From assembly GCF_023586365.1 (NCBI RefSeq), contig NZ_CP097759.1:558001-622000 (forward strand): DNA of 64,000 nt. Reading direction: 5' to 3'. The notes beneath the pieces are model-generated. The model worked only from the letters and a program-made list of their open reading frames with translations, was not told where the DNA came from and did no database searches. This DNA comes from Blochmannia endosymbiont of Camponotus sp. (lineage in GTDB: Bacteria; Pseudomonadota; Gammaproteobacteria; Enterobacterales; Enterobacteriaceae). The position numbers and the translations under genes are program-made. How positions within the stretch are numbered: the stretch's first letter is position 1; every line of letters starts with the position of its first letter. Shown here in pieces: positions 1-10,322 of this stretch.

Positions 1-408
<408 letters not shown>

Positions 409-427
409 TTAATAAGTTAGTCGCGAA

Positions 428-721
428 TTATTTCTCAACGATAGCAAGGATATCGCTTTCTGACATAATCAATACTTCTTCATTATCAATTTTCTCCACT
501 TTCACACCATACCCGTCATTGAAAATTACGGTATCACCAATACGTACATCTAAAGCTTTTACCCCCCCGTTTTCCAAAACGCGGCCATGACCAACAGCCA
601 ATACTTCTCCACGAGTAGATTTTCCTGCTGCCGATCCAGTCAGTACAATGCCTCCCGCAGACTTCGATTCAACCTCTTTACGTTTAACAATTACACGATC
701 ATGCAATGGACGAATTTTCAT
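428..721 (-). CDS. groES: Co-chaperonin GroES (10 kDa)
   Basis: GroES is the heptameric lid that closes the GroEL cavity. The protein is 97 residues, the normal length. It starts [14 protein letters not shown] and carries the mobile-loop region [12 protein letters not shown] at about residues 20-31, which contacts GroEL. The ATG is preceded by a GGGAG ribosome site. It is the first gene of the groES-groEL operon; about 110 bases of leader separate it from the heat-shock promoter. Confidence 0.98.
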   Translation of the reverse strand: MKIRPLHDRVIVKRKEVESKSAGGIVLTGSAAGKSTRGEVLAVGHGRVLENGGVKALDVRIGDTVIFNDGYGVKVEKIDNEEVLIMSESDILAIVEK

Positions 722-833
722 TTAATGCTCCCTAATTATGTTATCTAATTATTCGCATCCTACATTAATAAATTCTGACATTGAACATCAAATGCAAATT
801 TTATTAATACTCATCACTTCAGGACAATACTTA

Positions 834-865
834 AAATGGGGGCATTCAAGATTGCTTCAAGGGGG
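834..865 (-). promoter_or_regulatory. Sigma-32 (heat-shock) promoter of groESL
   Basis: Read on the minus strand, the -35 element is CCCCCTTGAA, then 14 bases, then the -10 element CCCCATTT. This matches the sigma-32 consensus (CTTGAA, 13-15 bases, CCCCATNT) and resembles the E. coli groE promoter closely. It stands about 110 bases upstream of groES. GC-rich blocks of this kind are absent from the rest of the AT-rich 722-1134 spacer, in which I see no other feature. Confidence 0.85.
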
Positions 866-1134
866 AATGCGAAAATTTTTATATATGTACATGTTCACGC
901 CTTCATAAGTACATCTTCTTATAATCAATAAAAATTAATATTTATTTACTTAGTACTTCACACACAATCATTATCTAGTATAATGAATCAACGATTCATA
1001 CAAAACATCATGCCATTATTAACATGAATATACAATTAAAAATAATCGGTAAGACATTTCTTTTATGTTGTTTAAAAATTTTTTCCATAGCAATGTAATT
1101 GACAGATACCTAATCGAATTATTTACAGAGAAAA

Positions 1135-1452
1135 ATGATAATAATTTTATGCACCACACCTAACGATATGTCCATTGTTTTGAATTTAACAAAAGCTTTA
1201 TTACATCATAAATTAGCGGCATGCATAACTTTATTATGCGAAGTTCGCTCGTTTTATTATTGGGACAACACCTTGAAAGATCAGGATGAATTACAATTAT
1301 TAATCAAGACACGCAGTTCCTTAAAAGGAGCGGTGTTAAACACAATTAAACAATTACACCCCTATAAAGTTCCAGAATTTCTAGTGCTCCCCATTATAGA
1401 TGGGGAGCCAAATTATTTATCATGGATGCAATCTGTATTACGGAAACACTAA
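1135..1452 (+). CDS. cutA: Divalent-cation tolerance protein CutA
   Basis: CutA is a small trimeric cytosolic protein linked to tolerance of copper and other divalent cations; its exact role is not settled. The 105-residue product has the family pattern: ILCTTPND near the N-terminus, LAACITL at about 27-33, the YYWD segment, and HPYKVPEFLVLP followed by YLSWM at the C-terminus. It lacks the short N-terminal extension of E. coli CutA. It stands close to groES, as in E. coli, but on the opposite strand and divergent. The downstream dsbD gene of E. coli is absent here. Confidence 0.93.
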   Translation: MIIILCTTPNDMSIVLNLTKALLHHKLAACITLLCEVRSFYYWDNTLKDQDELQLLIKTRSSLKGAVLNTIKQLHPYKVPEFLVLPIIDGEPNYLSWMQSVLRKH

Positions 1453-1740
1453 TGTTCTATAAATACAAAAAACAGAACAATCATTGATAATGCAACCCCA
1501 ATAATTATAATCGCCACTTATGTAGTATATAAGATAAACTTTATTTTTAAAATTTAATTATAATCATAATATTTAAAAATTAGAAAAAGCAAATCCCATC
1601 TTATATTAAGGTTACGCAAATCTTCCTGATTGAATGAATAACATATAAATACTTTCTTCCAATGAAGATCTTATCTGAAACCATTTTCTATTTAAAAGTA
1701 CTTTTAAATAGAAAATGGTTTCATCGACAAATAAAATATA
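1453..1740. other. Spacer between cutA and the tRNA-Phe promoter
   Basis: No coding signal is visible. The one clear structure is the 48-bp perfect palindrome at 1676-1723, listed separately. Confidence 0.5.
1676..1723. repeat. 48-bp perfect palindrome, 24-bp arms, no spacer
   Basis: The left arm 1676-1699 is the exact reverse complement of the right arm 1700-1723. The centre reads AAAAGTACTTTT and the outer part carries ATTTTCTATT. No T-run follows on either strand, so it is not a standard intrinsic terminator. It sits between cutA and the tRNA-Phe promoter, 17 bases upstream of the -35 element. Confidence 0.9.
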
Positions 1741-1768
1741 TTGACGAATTCAAAAGAATAAAGATAAT
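1741..1768 (+). promoter_or_regulatory. Sigma-70 promoter of tRNA-Phe
   Basis: TTGACG at 1741-1746, a 16-base spacer and GATAAT at 1763-1768 form a strong sigma-70 type promoter. The tRNA 5' end at 1816 lies about 40 bases beyond the expected transcription start. No discriminator analysis was possible. Confidence 0.6.
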
Positions 1769-1815
1769 ACAATTAGATTTCTTTTGTATACATGTGTAAC
1801 AAACACAACTAATAA

Positions 1816-1888
<73 letters not shown>

Positions 1889-3025
1889 CATCTTAAAGAC
1901 CCCATCCAGTTGATTTGACGTTTCAATAAACTAATAATTATTTTTGCTGCATATCTACAAAATTTTCCATAGAGTTATAAACAACTCCAGGCATCTTCTA
2001 TTGCTTATCGCAATATACTTCCATAGCAGAAAAATCAATAATCAACATTTAAATATTAAAAATAACACATCAACAACATAATTTTCAATGATACTCGACA
2101 ATAATTAAGTAACACATTAACATTAACATCCTAAATTTCATTAAAGACAACTAATATCATTTAAACATAGAAATAATTGTTGTAATTAATTTAAAAAATA
2201 TTATTTTCACAAATAAAATTTGATCTTTATAAGTATTCAAGTAAAATCATTTCATTTTTTCCATACAGCCCAATCGTTTATTATCACAACAAACCGATCG
2301 TATTAACTTTATCATTGAAAACATAGTAACCTATTGTTGTTAACCAATACTTACTGGTCTAGTCTATTAAATCCCGTACATCGTGTGACTATATATATAA
2401 TGGTTTTGATCCCAATAACACTCATAATAACTTTCACTACTTACAAAACCTAAAACATAGCCAATGCCCATTAAATTTAATGTATATTAAAAGACTATAA
2501 TAAATAAAATTGGTGTAACAACGATCTAAGTGAATTTAGACATGATATATAATGTATTTTATAACATTTAACAACCGCTGATGTTTAAATAAATAATTTT
2601 ATTAAAAGATAACTTTTCTAGAATACAAAAATTATACTTCATTCTGTATTATTTTAAAATATTTTTAATTTTTTTTAGAAAAAATTACCATACATCTAGT
2701 TGATACTAGATGTATGGTAATTAAATAATTTCAAAAAAACACCCATGCATATCATATATTCGAACATCTTCAGGCATAAACCTCTATCTATAAATTATTA
2801 TTATAAAATTAAAAATTAAAATTAACATATGCTTGTAAGGCACTAAATACTAGACATCGTCATATGGATTTATTAAAATTAGTAAAATATGAAGTTTTCA
2901 TTATATTCAATTTTGATGCAACAAAATCCATATGAACATATGGAAATAACACCAAGAAAAATATAACATTTATTACATAACATAATCGAATAAACTTAGT
3001 TTTCATTATTAGTTCATTCAATACA
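1889..3025. other. 1.1-kb non-coding stretch between tRNA-Phe and metC
   Basis: I see no plausible gene; short open frames are AT-rich and unlike any family I know. It contains the strong hairpin at 2683-2722 and a weaker 12-bp inverted repeat (TCATATGGATTT near 2868, its complement near 2928) upstream of metC. It probably represents decayed ancestral genes, but no remnant is recognisable. Confidence 0.5.
2683..2722. repeat. Perfect hairpin, 18-bp arms, TGAT loop
   Basis: Arms 2683-2700 and 2705-2722 are exact reverse complements separated by TGAT. On the minus strand the stem is followed by TTTTTCT, so it would read as an intrinsic terminator for leftward transcription. No leftward gene lies just upstream of it on that strand. 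Confidence 0.85.
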
Positions 3026-4219
3026 ATGATCATGAAAAAATTTGAAACTACATTAATCACTTCTGGAAGAGATCAGAAATATACATACGGCGCAATTAAT
3101 CCTATTATCCAACGCACATCTTCAGTAGTATTCAATTCAATTCAACAAAAACAGCAAGCTGTTAACAATCATAATACAACTGATAAATTATTCTATGGTC
3201 GATATGGAACTATTACCCATTTTTCCCTACGCCAATCAATGACTGAATTAGAAAATGGTGTTGGTTGTGTACTATATCCATGCGGAACAGCAGCAATTAC
3301 TCATACGATCCTGTCTTTTGTCCAACCAGGAGACCATATATTAATAACAGGATCTGCATATGAACCAACTCAAAAATTCTGTCGATATGTTTTAAAAAGA
3401 ATGAATATAGACACTACCTTCTTTGATCCATTAATTGGAAATGATATTTCTAATTTAATTCAACATAACACCCGTTTAGTGATATTAGAATCACCAGGGT
3501 CAATAACGATGGAGGTACAAAATGTTCCTAGTATCGTTAAATCAGTACGTAAAAAAAAATCAGATATCATCATATTATTAGATAATACTTGGTCAGCAGG
3601 AGTTTTTTTTAAAGCATTAGATATAGGAGTAGATGTCTCTCTACAATCAGGTACTAAATATATCATAGGCCATTCTGATGGCATGATAGGAACTGCGGTT
3701 TCTAATGCACGTTGTTGGGATCAATTACGAGAACAATCTTATTTAATGGGGCAAATGGTTGATGCTGACACCGCTTACATGGCATCACGTGGATTACGCA
3801 CTTTATATATTAGATTAAAACAACATGAAGAGAATGGACTGCATGTTGCTCATTGGTTAGCTCAACATCCAGCAATAGAACGAGTAAATCATCCCGCTTT
3901 AGCTACATGCAAAGGACATAAACATTTTATAAGAGATTTTAGTGGATCTAGCGGATTATTTTCATTTATTTTAAAGAAACGTTTAAATGATTTACAATTA
4001 TCCAATTTTATTGATCATTTTAAATACTTTAAAATTGCATATTCCTGGGGTGGATTTGAATCTTTAATTTTAGTTAATCAAGTAGAAGAACTACGCTCTA
4101 TACGTCCCTCGGGTACATTAGATTTTACAGGAACATTAGTTCGAGTTCATGTGGGATTAGAACACCCTAGTGATCTAATTCGTGATTTATCAGATGCTCT
4201 TAACCGCATAAATACATAA
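3026..4219 (+). CDS. metC: Cystathionine beta-lyase MetC
   Basis: MetC is a PLP enzyme that cleaves cystathionine to homocysteine, pyruvate and ammonia, the penultimate step of methionine synthesis. The 397-residue product matches E. coli MetC (395) along its length: YTYGAINPIIQRTSS, the FYGRYGT region, the active-site lysine in SGTKYIIGHSD (about K211) and the aspartate that holds the PLP ring in LLDNTW (about D186). The start used is the first ATG; a second ATG two codons later is equally possible. No ribosome site or MetJ box is evident upstream. Its retention fits a nutritional role for a host needing methionine (inference). Confidence 0.95.
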   Translation: MIMKKFETTLITSGRDQKYTYGAINPIIQRTSSVVFNSIQQKQQAVNNHNTTDKLFYGRYGTITHFSLRQSMTELENGVGCVLYPCGTAAITHTILSFVQPGDHILITGSAYEPTQKFCRYVLKRMNIDTTFFDPLIGNDISNLIQHNTRLVILESPGSITMEVQNVPSIVKSVRKKKSDIIILLDNTWSAGVFFKALDIGVDVSLQSGTKYIIGHSDGMIGTAVSNARCWDQLREQSYLMGQMVDADTAYMASRGLRTLYIRLKQHEENGLHVAHWLAQHPAIERVNHPALATCKGHKHFIRDFSGSSGLFSFILKKRLNDLQLSNFIDHFKYFKIAYSWGGFESLILVNQVEELRSIRPSGTLDFTGTLVRVHVGLEHPSDLIRDLSDALNRINT

Positions 4220-4377
4220 TGACATAAACAACTTGAACATTTAAAAATATTTTTATCTTTATATATTAACTAAAAAGCATCTAATTAATAATATTGATAC
4301 ACATACCTGTAATTTTTACATATTCAAATTAACAAACGATAAAACTCGTATTCACTCCAATACAGTTAAAAACTATT

Positions 4378-5136
4378 TCATACACGTGTTTTTAATGATC
4401 GAGATATCTGTGTTTCGTATGCAATTACTTCTTTATTTAATGAATCAATTTTTACTTTCATAACTTCATAACAATATTTAGTCATGTCACGTACTTTGTT
4501 AGGTTCATATTTTTGAGTTGCTATAGGAGGCATAACTTCAATAATCACTAAACCATTAGACCAACGATTTAATTTTATTTTTTTATTAGAAATATTAGAA
4601 ACACAAACAGGTACAATTGGTATTTGAGCTGTAATTGCAGCATAAAACGCACCAATTTTAAATGGTAACAATCCCCTTCCGGCGCTACGTGTGCCTTCTG
4701 GGAACACCCAAATAGAAATATCGTGCGTTTTAACAGATTTAGCTTTTTGTATCAAAATATTATGAGACCGAGTATTTTGACGGCGATTAATTAATATATT
4801 TCCGCATAACCAATACAGTTGCCCAAACAATGGAATCCACAGTAAATTTTTTTTACCTACCATTATCGTACGTGGCTTCACAACACAAGATACTGTGATC
4901 ATATCGTAATTATTTTGATGATTAGCAATATATATACAATTCCTCGGTAATTGATTACTTGACAAATTTCGTATTTTAAGTTGAATCCCAAAAATAGGAG
5001 CCATACTGCCGAATAATCGACTAAAAAGAGCAGTATTATACGACTGACGCGGTCTTAATAAACAATAAATAATACCAAATATACAAATATTAATTGATAA
5101 TATCAAGGCTAAAATAACACGTATAATGGCAAGCAT
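4378..5136 (-). CDS. plsC: 1-acyl-sn-glycerol-3-phosphate acyltransferase PlsC
   Basis: PlsC acylates lysophosphatidate to phosphatidate at the inner membrane, the second acylation of phospholipid synthesis. The 252-residue protein has an N-terminal membrane segment (about residues 2-28), the catalytic NHQNNYDM block (H-X4-D, about residues 73-80) and the substrate-binding FPEGTRS motif (about 144-150). A strong AGGAG ribosome site precedes the ATG. In E. coli plsC also lies near metC. It works with the product of plsY (11812) in the same pathway. Confidence 0.94.
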   Translation of the reverse strand: MLAIIRVILALILSINICIFGIIYCLLRPRQSYNTALFSRLFGSMAPIFGIQLKIRNLSSNQLPRNCIYIANHQNNYDMITVSCVVKPRTIMVGKKNLLWIPLFGQLYWLCGNILINRRQNTRSHNILIQKAKSVKTHDISIWVFPEGTRSAGRGLLPFKIGAFYAAITAQIPIVPVCVSNISNKKIKLNRWSNGLVIIEVMPPIATQKYEPNKVRDMTKYCYEVMKVKIDSLNKEVIAYETQISRSLKTRV

Positions 5137-5471
5137 ATTTTCTCCTGGAGTATATCGCTAGGAACCTATTATCAAAAAAAATTATATAATCATTGTATTC
5201 GTGTTTAATCAGACAAGATCATTTCTTATAGTTAATATTTTCAGAACAATTATTGAATTATAATAGTTGCAGTCAAAAACACTATCCTGATTAGGATACA
5301 TGAATTTTATTCATATAAAATATTGCCATGTAAATATGCTATTGGATACGTTCAAAAACCACATCATGAAATACAAGCATCATTGATGAGTATTTAATAC
5401 ATAATTCTTTATGCAATAAATATATTTAAAATATTCTTAAAACTTTATTACTTAATAGACAATGATTTTCG
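5137..5471. other. Spacer between plsC and ribB
   Basis: 335 bases of AT-rich sequence containing the plsC ribosome site at its left edge. I see no gene, RNA or strong repeat in the rest. Confidence 0.4.
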
Positions 5472-6116
5472 TTAAGTCATATGAATACGATAAGTTATCA
5501 AATCTGAAATAGTTAAAACTGGCATTCTATGCCTACGTGCAAACGCAATTATTTCTAATATACGCGCCATACTTCCATCTTCATTTGTTACTTCACACAA
5601 TACCCCAAATGGTCCTAATCCAGCTAATGAAGTTAAATCAATAGCTGCTTCTGTATGACCAAAACGAGCTAATACTCCTCCATTTTGAGCACGTAAGGGA
5701 AATACATGCCCAGGACGATTTAAGTCAGAAGGCTTTGCGCTATCTTCTATAGAAGCTCTAATAGTAGTTAGTCGATCCGCAGCCGAAACCCCAGTAGTTA
5801 CACCTTTTGCTGCTTCTATAGTAACAGTAAAAGCAGTTCTATAACGATTACTATTATTCTCTACCATCATTGTTAAATTTAATTGTTTACATCGATCCTC
5901 TGTAAGGCATAAACAAACTATTCCACTACCATAACGAATAGCTAATGCCATTTGTTCAACTGTCATATTTTCCGCAGCAAATATCATATCACCTTCATTC
6001 TCACGATTTTCATCATCCATTACTAAAATACCCCGACCATTTCGTAACGCTTTTAACGCATTTTGGACACGCTCTATAGGCGATCCAAATTCAGATAAAA
6101 CACTCCTCCGGCGCAT
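5472..6116 (-). CDS. ribB: 3,4-dihydroxy-2-butanone 4-phosphate synthase RibB
   Basis: RibB converts ribulose 5-phosphate to 3,4-dihydroxy-2-butanone 4-phosphate and formate for riboflavin synthesis. The 214 residues match the E. coli enzyme (217). The metal- and substrate-binding loop [16 protein letters not shown] is at about residues 35-50, and the [24 protein letters not shown] and [10 protein letters not shown] blocks are all present. An AGGAT ribosome site precedes the ATG. It is the stand-alone RibB type without a RibA domain. The FMN riboswitch that precedes ribB in E. coli is not recognisable upstream, so regulation by flavin is probably lost. Confidence 0.96.
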   Translation of the reverse strand: MRRRSVLSEFGSPIERVQNALKALRNGRGILVMDDENRENEGDMIFAAENMTVEQMALAIRYGSGIVCLCLTEDRCKQLNLTMMVENNSNRYRTAFTVTIEAAKGVTTGVSAADRLTTIRASIEDSAKPSDLNRPGHVFPLRAQNGGVLARFGHTEAAIDLTSLAGLGPFGVLCEVTNEDGSMARILEIIAFARRHRMPVLTISDLITYRIHMT

Positions 6117-6960
6117 GATAATTAAATCCTCACTAAATTACCATAATTGATTGCAATAAAAATGCGATCAAACTGCAAACAAAAGTACAATTTAAATAAA
6201 ACGAATATATATATATATATATATATATTGATTAAAATCTATATCCCCATCCCTCATTTAGACTATCGCTACTAGCATTCAAATTATATCAAATCATCTT
6301 TATAAAATCGTACTGATAATGCCGTCAAATTGCATATTTTTATGATCAAATACAATTTGTGTGCACTAAACCATCTTTACTCTGCATGCATCAACACTAT
6401 ATATACAAAACATGACGCACCGAATTTATATCAATAAATCAAAATTTATATCAAAACACTATTTATTATGAGTAATACTACATAAATTAAAAAATAATTA
6501 ATAACATTGATATATTAATCTTGAAAATCAAAAAATTTAATGTCATTCATATAAATTTATTCCGAACATTATTCAAATATTACATATAATTTTAAATAGA
6601 AACATCTTGAAATTATTATGACATTAGACGAGTAAATAGGAATTATGAAGAATCAAAATAATTTTATGTCACTACATAATGTATGCGCAAACCACAATAA
6701 AAACAAAATAATTATAAAAATTTTAAAATATTACAAACCAATATAAACACAAATTGAAACCATCAGTCACATTAATCTATTTTAACTATATTGTCATAAA
6801 TAGAATAATTATATCGATTCCATATCATATCAATATATCTACGTCTTACTTTTGTCCGGGTATTATCGCGCTCATACGCGCATCTCGTGACTTAAATATT
6901 TGCTGTATTTTAATGTCATACTAAAAATATATTTTTATAATAAATTACCTTACGTGTTTT
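6117..6960. other. 844-base non-coding stretch between ribB and hldE
   Basis: No gene is visible. It holds an (AT)12 tract at 6205-6228 and a short island of higher GC at about 6852-6892. The rest is AT-rich without clear structure. Confidence 0.45.
6205..6228. repeat. (AT)12 dinucleotide repeat
   Basis: Twelve uninterrupted AT units lie about 90 bases upstream of the ribB start. Such tracts are prone to slippage and may vary between strains. Confidence 0.9.
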
Positions 6961-8394
6961 TCAATTTTTACGTTTAATAGCACTAATAATATTGCTGCTA
7001 GAACAACCAGTTTGAAAATTTAACACACGCACTGTCCCTCCGTTATTCAGCACTACTTGGCTTCCCTCGATATCACATACATGATAATCACCACCTTTTA
7101 CCAAAAAATCTGGAGACAAGTATGCAACTAATCTTGAGGGTGTATCCTCATAAAAAGGCACTACCCAATCTACGACTGATAAGGCAGCTACTATAAACAT
7201 CCGTTGTTCTAAAGTATTTATAGGTCTTGTTTTACCTTTTAAACGTCTCGTTGAGCCATCGCTGTTTACGGCCACAATTAATCTATCCCCAAGTTTTTTA
7301 GCATTAGTCAAATAACTTACATGACCAGAATGCAATATATCGAAGACACCATTAGTCATGACTATTTTTTCGCCTCTATTACGAACTACAGATATTGTCT
7401 GTTTTAACGTCTTCTCATCTAATATACCGACAGGCAAAGTAGTACATATATGACTATTCATGATATTTTTCATTTCAGTTACATTGCTAGTAGAAGTCCC
7501 AGATTTTTTTATTACCGCACTGGCGGCCAAATTAGCTAAAAAACACGCTTTTTCCAAACTTTTACCAGAAGACAATGCTGCTGACAGCACACCAACTACT
7601 GTATCCCCAGCACCAGTTACATTATATACTTCCTTTGTCTGAGTTGAAAAATATAAAGGGGATGCATATCGTGTGCATAAAGTCATACCCCTTTCAGAGC
7701 GTGTAATCAATAAAGCTGATAAATTGTAATCAATTATAATTTCTTGAGCTCTATTTATCAAAATTTTTTCATTACGACAAGATCCTACTATCGATTCAAA
7801 TTCTGATATATTAGGAGTTAATAAAGTCGCGCCTTTATAACGAGCAAATTGTATACCTTTAGGGTCTACGATAACCGGTACATTCATATAGCGTGCCAAT
7901 TTAATAATTTCTTCTATGCAGTTTAAAGACCCCTTGGCATAATCAGACAATACTAATACCTTATATTTTGGTAAATACAATTCAACTTGATCAAGTAATT
8001 TCGTAGTATCAACATTATTAAAATATTGTTCAAAATCTAATCTAATGAGTTGTTGATCACGTGACATTACTCGTAATTTAATTATAGTAGGGCATGTTCT
8101 AACTGAAATAAAATTCCATTTTATATTTGATTCGTCAAGTTGCTTTTTTAAAATTTTAGCTGCTTCATCAACTCCAGTTAATCCTAATAATCTTGATTGA
8201 GCGCCTAAAGAAGCGATATTCATTGCAACATTAGCAGCTCCACCTGGTCGATCTATAATTTTACTGATCTTAACAACTGGAACAGGTGCTTCTGGGGAAA
8301 TCTTATCGGTAGAACCATACCAATAACGGTCTAACATAACGTCCCCTACAATTAATACACTCGATTTGGAAAAATTTGGAAAAGTAACAGTCAT
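6961..8394 (-). CDS. hldE: Bifunctional heptose 7-phosphate kinase / heptose 1-phosphate adenylyltransferase HldE
   Basis: HldE makes ADP-heptose for the lipopolysaccharide inner core. The N-terminal ribokinase-like half (about 1-320) phosphorylates D-glycero-D-manno-heptose 7-phosphate; GGAANVAMN near residue 52 and [10 protein letters not shown] near residue 259 are its signatures. The C-terminal nucleotidyltransferase half (about 340-477) has [16 protein letters not shown] with the HxGH motif. The 477 residues equal the E. coli length, so both activities are likely kept. TAGGT precedes the ATG. Its presence, with five lpt genes in this window, shows that a heptose-containing LPS is still made and exported. 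Confidence 0.96.
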   Translation of the reverse strand: MTVTFPNFSKSSVLIVGDVMLDRYWYGSTDKISPEAPVPVVKISKIIDRPGGAANVAMNIASLGAQSRLLGLTGVDEAAKILKKQLDESNIKWNFISVRTCPTIIKLRVMSRDQQLIRLDFEQYFNNVDTTKLLDQVELYLPKYKVLVLSDYAKGSLNCIEEIIKLARYMNVPVIVDPKGIQFARYKGATLLTPNISEFESIVGSCRNEKILINRAQEIIIDYNLSALLITRSERGMTLCTRYASPLYFSTQTKEVYNVTGAGDTVVGVLSAALSSGKSLEKACFLANLAASAVIKKSGTSTSNVTEMKNIMNSHICTTLPVGILDEKTLKQTISVVRNRGEKIVMTNGVFDILHSGHVSYLTNAKKLGDRLIVAVNSDGSTRRLKGKTRPINTLEQRMFIVAALSVVDWVVPFYEDTPSRLVAYLSPDFLVKGGDYHVCDIEGSQVVLNNGGTVRVLNFQTGCSSSNIISAIKRKN

Positions 8395-8829
8395 AATTTA
8401 CCTAATAAACATCTTGAACAAATAAAAGTATAGTTAATTATATATTATAATTATAACCATAATAAATTATTTGATAAGTAATCAAAATTAATAATACAAA
8501 CAACTCTAGTACATTTATAATACTGCTTGAAATACAACTTAATTTATATTTTCAAAAAATTAAAAATAATATTTTGTATTAGACTACAGCCCATATTCAT
8601 GCTTTATGTGTAAAATTATCTGCACCATATATAACTTTATGTATCTTAATTAATTGACTTGATTCATTACTATCAAAATAATTGTTTAAAAATTTTTATT
8701 TAATATAATTAATAAAAAAAAAAAAATCACTATATTTTATATATAAAATTTTATTCCATATAAAATAGTTTTATTTTAAGTTAATCAGTAGGATTTTAAT
8801 ATGAAAATCATTTAATTGAGAATTGCTTA
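8395..8829. other. Divergent spacer between hldE and cca
   Basis: It should carry the promoters of both flanking genes, but none stands out in the AT-rich background. It contains a 13-base A tract at about 8714-8726. No gene is seen. Confidence 0.4.
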
Positions 8830-10056
8830 ATGGAAAAATATTTAGTGGGTGGCGCCGTACGAGACAAATTGCTAAAACTACCAGTTCAAGAAAAAGATTG
8901 GGTAGTAGTGGGATCTAGTCCTCAAGAAATGTTAGATATAGGCTATGAGCAAGTCGGAAAAGATTTTCCGGTATTCTTACACCCGGAAAGCCATGAAGAA
9001 TATGCATTGGCACGCACTGAACGAAAATCCGGTCAAGGATATACTGGGTTTATTTGTCATACGGCTCCCTCAATTACTATTGAAGAAGATCTGTATCGTA
9101 GAGATTTGACTATTAATGCTATGGCTTATGACTCACACGGAAATCTTGTAGATCCATATCACGGACAACGAGATATAGAATTACGACTATTACGGCATGT
9201 TTCTCATACATTTCATGAAGACCCCCTACGAGTACTAAGAGTCGCTCGCTTTGCTGCGCGATTCGCACACTTGAATTTTACTATAGCTCCAGAAACGCTA
9301 ATATTAATGAAACAAATGATTCATGAATTACTATCGTTATCTCCAGAACGTGTATGGACAGAAACAAAAAAAGCTTTGATCACAGATAATCCACAAGTAT
9401 ATTTTACAATATTGCGGCATTGCGGAGCCTTAAAGATTTTATTTCCTGAATTAGATGCACTATTTGATATACCTGATTCAACCCAGTATTGCACAAAAAT
9501 TAACACTGGTTGTTATACTATGAGAACACTTTCTAAGACTGCTCATTTAACGGATGATATCAGTGTACGTTTTTCTGTTCTATGTCGTGATTTAGGAAAA
9601 GGAATCCCTCTTAATAAAAAAAACAAAAATATCAAACATCATAATCACAGAAAATTAGGGATTACTTTAATTCACGATTTATGCAATAGATTCAAAATAC
9701 CACATGAAATTCGTAATTTTTCAAAAATTATCTCAGAATATCACAGCTATTTATATAACGTGAAAATATTGGCGCCTGAAATGTTAATGACCTTATTTCG
9801 TGTTTTTGATTGTTGGCGCCGACCAAGTAGAATAGATCAAATTATTTTGATTAGTCAATCCGAGACAATACGATGCGAAAATTATAACAATTATTCGATC
9901 AATCAAGAAAATTTACTACGTACCGCCTTTATTGTGACTAAAAAAATTTCCGTTGCAAACATTATTAAAGATGGATTCACCGGATCAAACATAAGTAAGG
10001 AATTATACGCCAGACGTTTACATGCTTTAAATTCATGGAAAAATAAACAAATATAA
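8830..10056 (+). CDS. cca: CCA-adding tRNA nucleotidyltransferase Cca with altered catalytic residues
   Basis: Cca adds or repairs the 3' CCA of tRNA. The 408-residue protein matches the E. coli class II enzyme (412): LVGGAVRD at 5-12, the catalytic carboxylate site around 21-24, and RRDLTINAMA. Two differences from E. coli are visible. The metal-binding D-x-D pair reads EKD (E21, D23). The HD-domain signature C-HD-LGKG reads CRDLGKG, with Arg253 (CGT) in place of the histidine, so the C-terminal phosphohydrolase activities are probably lost. The nucleotidyltransferase must still work, because none of the four tRNA genes in this window encodes CCA. Confidence 0.95.
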   Translation: MEKYLVGGAVRDKLLKLPVQEKDWVVVGSSPQEMLDIGYEQVGKDFPVFLHPESHEEYALARTERKSGQGYTGFICHTAPSITIEEDLYRRDLTINAMAYDSHGNLVDPYHGQRDIELRLLRHVSHTFHEDPLRVLRVARFAARFAHLNFTIAPETLILMKQMIHELLSLSPERVWTETKKALITDNPQVYFTILRHCGALKILFPELDALFDIPDSTQYCTKINTGCYTMRTLSKTAHLTDDISVRFSVLCRDLGKGIPLNKKNKNIKHHNHRKLGITLIHDLCNRFKIPHEIRNFSKIISEYHSYLYNVKILAPEMLMTLFRVFDCWRRPSRIDQIILISQSETIRCENYNNYSINQENLLRTAFIVTKKISVANIIKDGFTGSNISKELYARRLHALNSWKNKQI

Positions 10057-10322
10057 AAATATGTATCTACAAAATTTTAAAAACACTATAAACAATCAAA
10101 TAACTTAAAGCAAATACGCACAACTAAAAACAAATTACAAATACATATGTAACTACTTTAATGGTTATTAAATTTATATACAAAAAAATAATATTTTTAT
10201 ATAAATCATAATAATAATTATCCCTATAGCAATAATTCTATTATTTAATATTCAACACAAAGCACATTAACCAATACAAATATCTAATAATTTTAAATTT
10301 CTATCAAACACATTAATGTCAA

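Noticed and set aside
2852-2866. MetJ box upstream of metC
   Set aside because: A single AGACATCG-like match lies about 160 bases upstream with no tandem partner, which is not sufficient for a MetJ site.
2860-3060. 66-codon open frame on the minus strand before metC
   Set aside because: It overlaps the metC start, has AT-driven composition and no recognisable motif.
6117-6400. FMN riboswitch upstream of ribB
   Set aside because: The conserved RFN blocks were looked for on the minus strand and not found; the region is simple AT-rich sequence with an (AT)12 tract.
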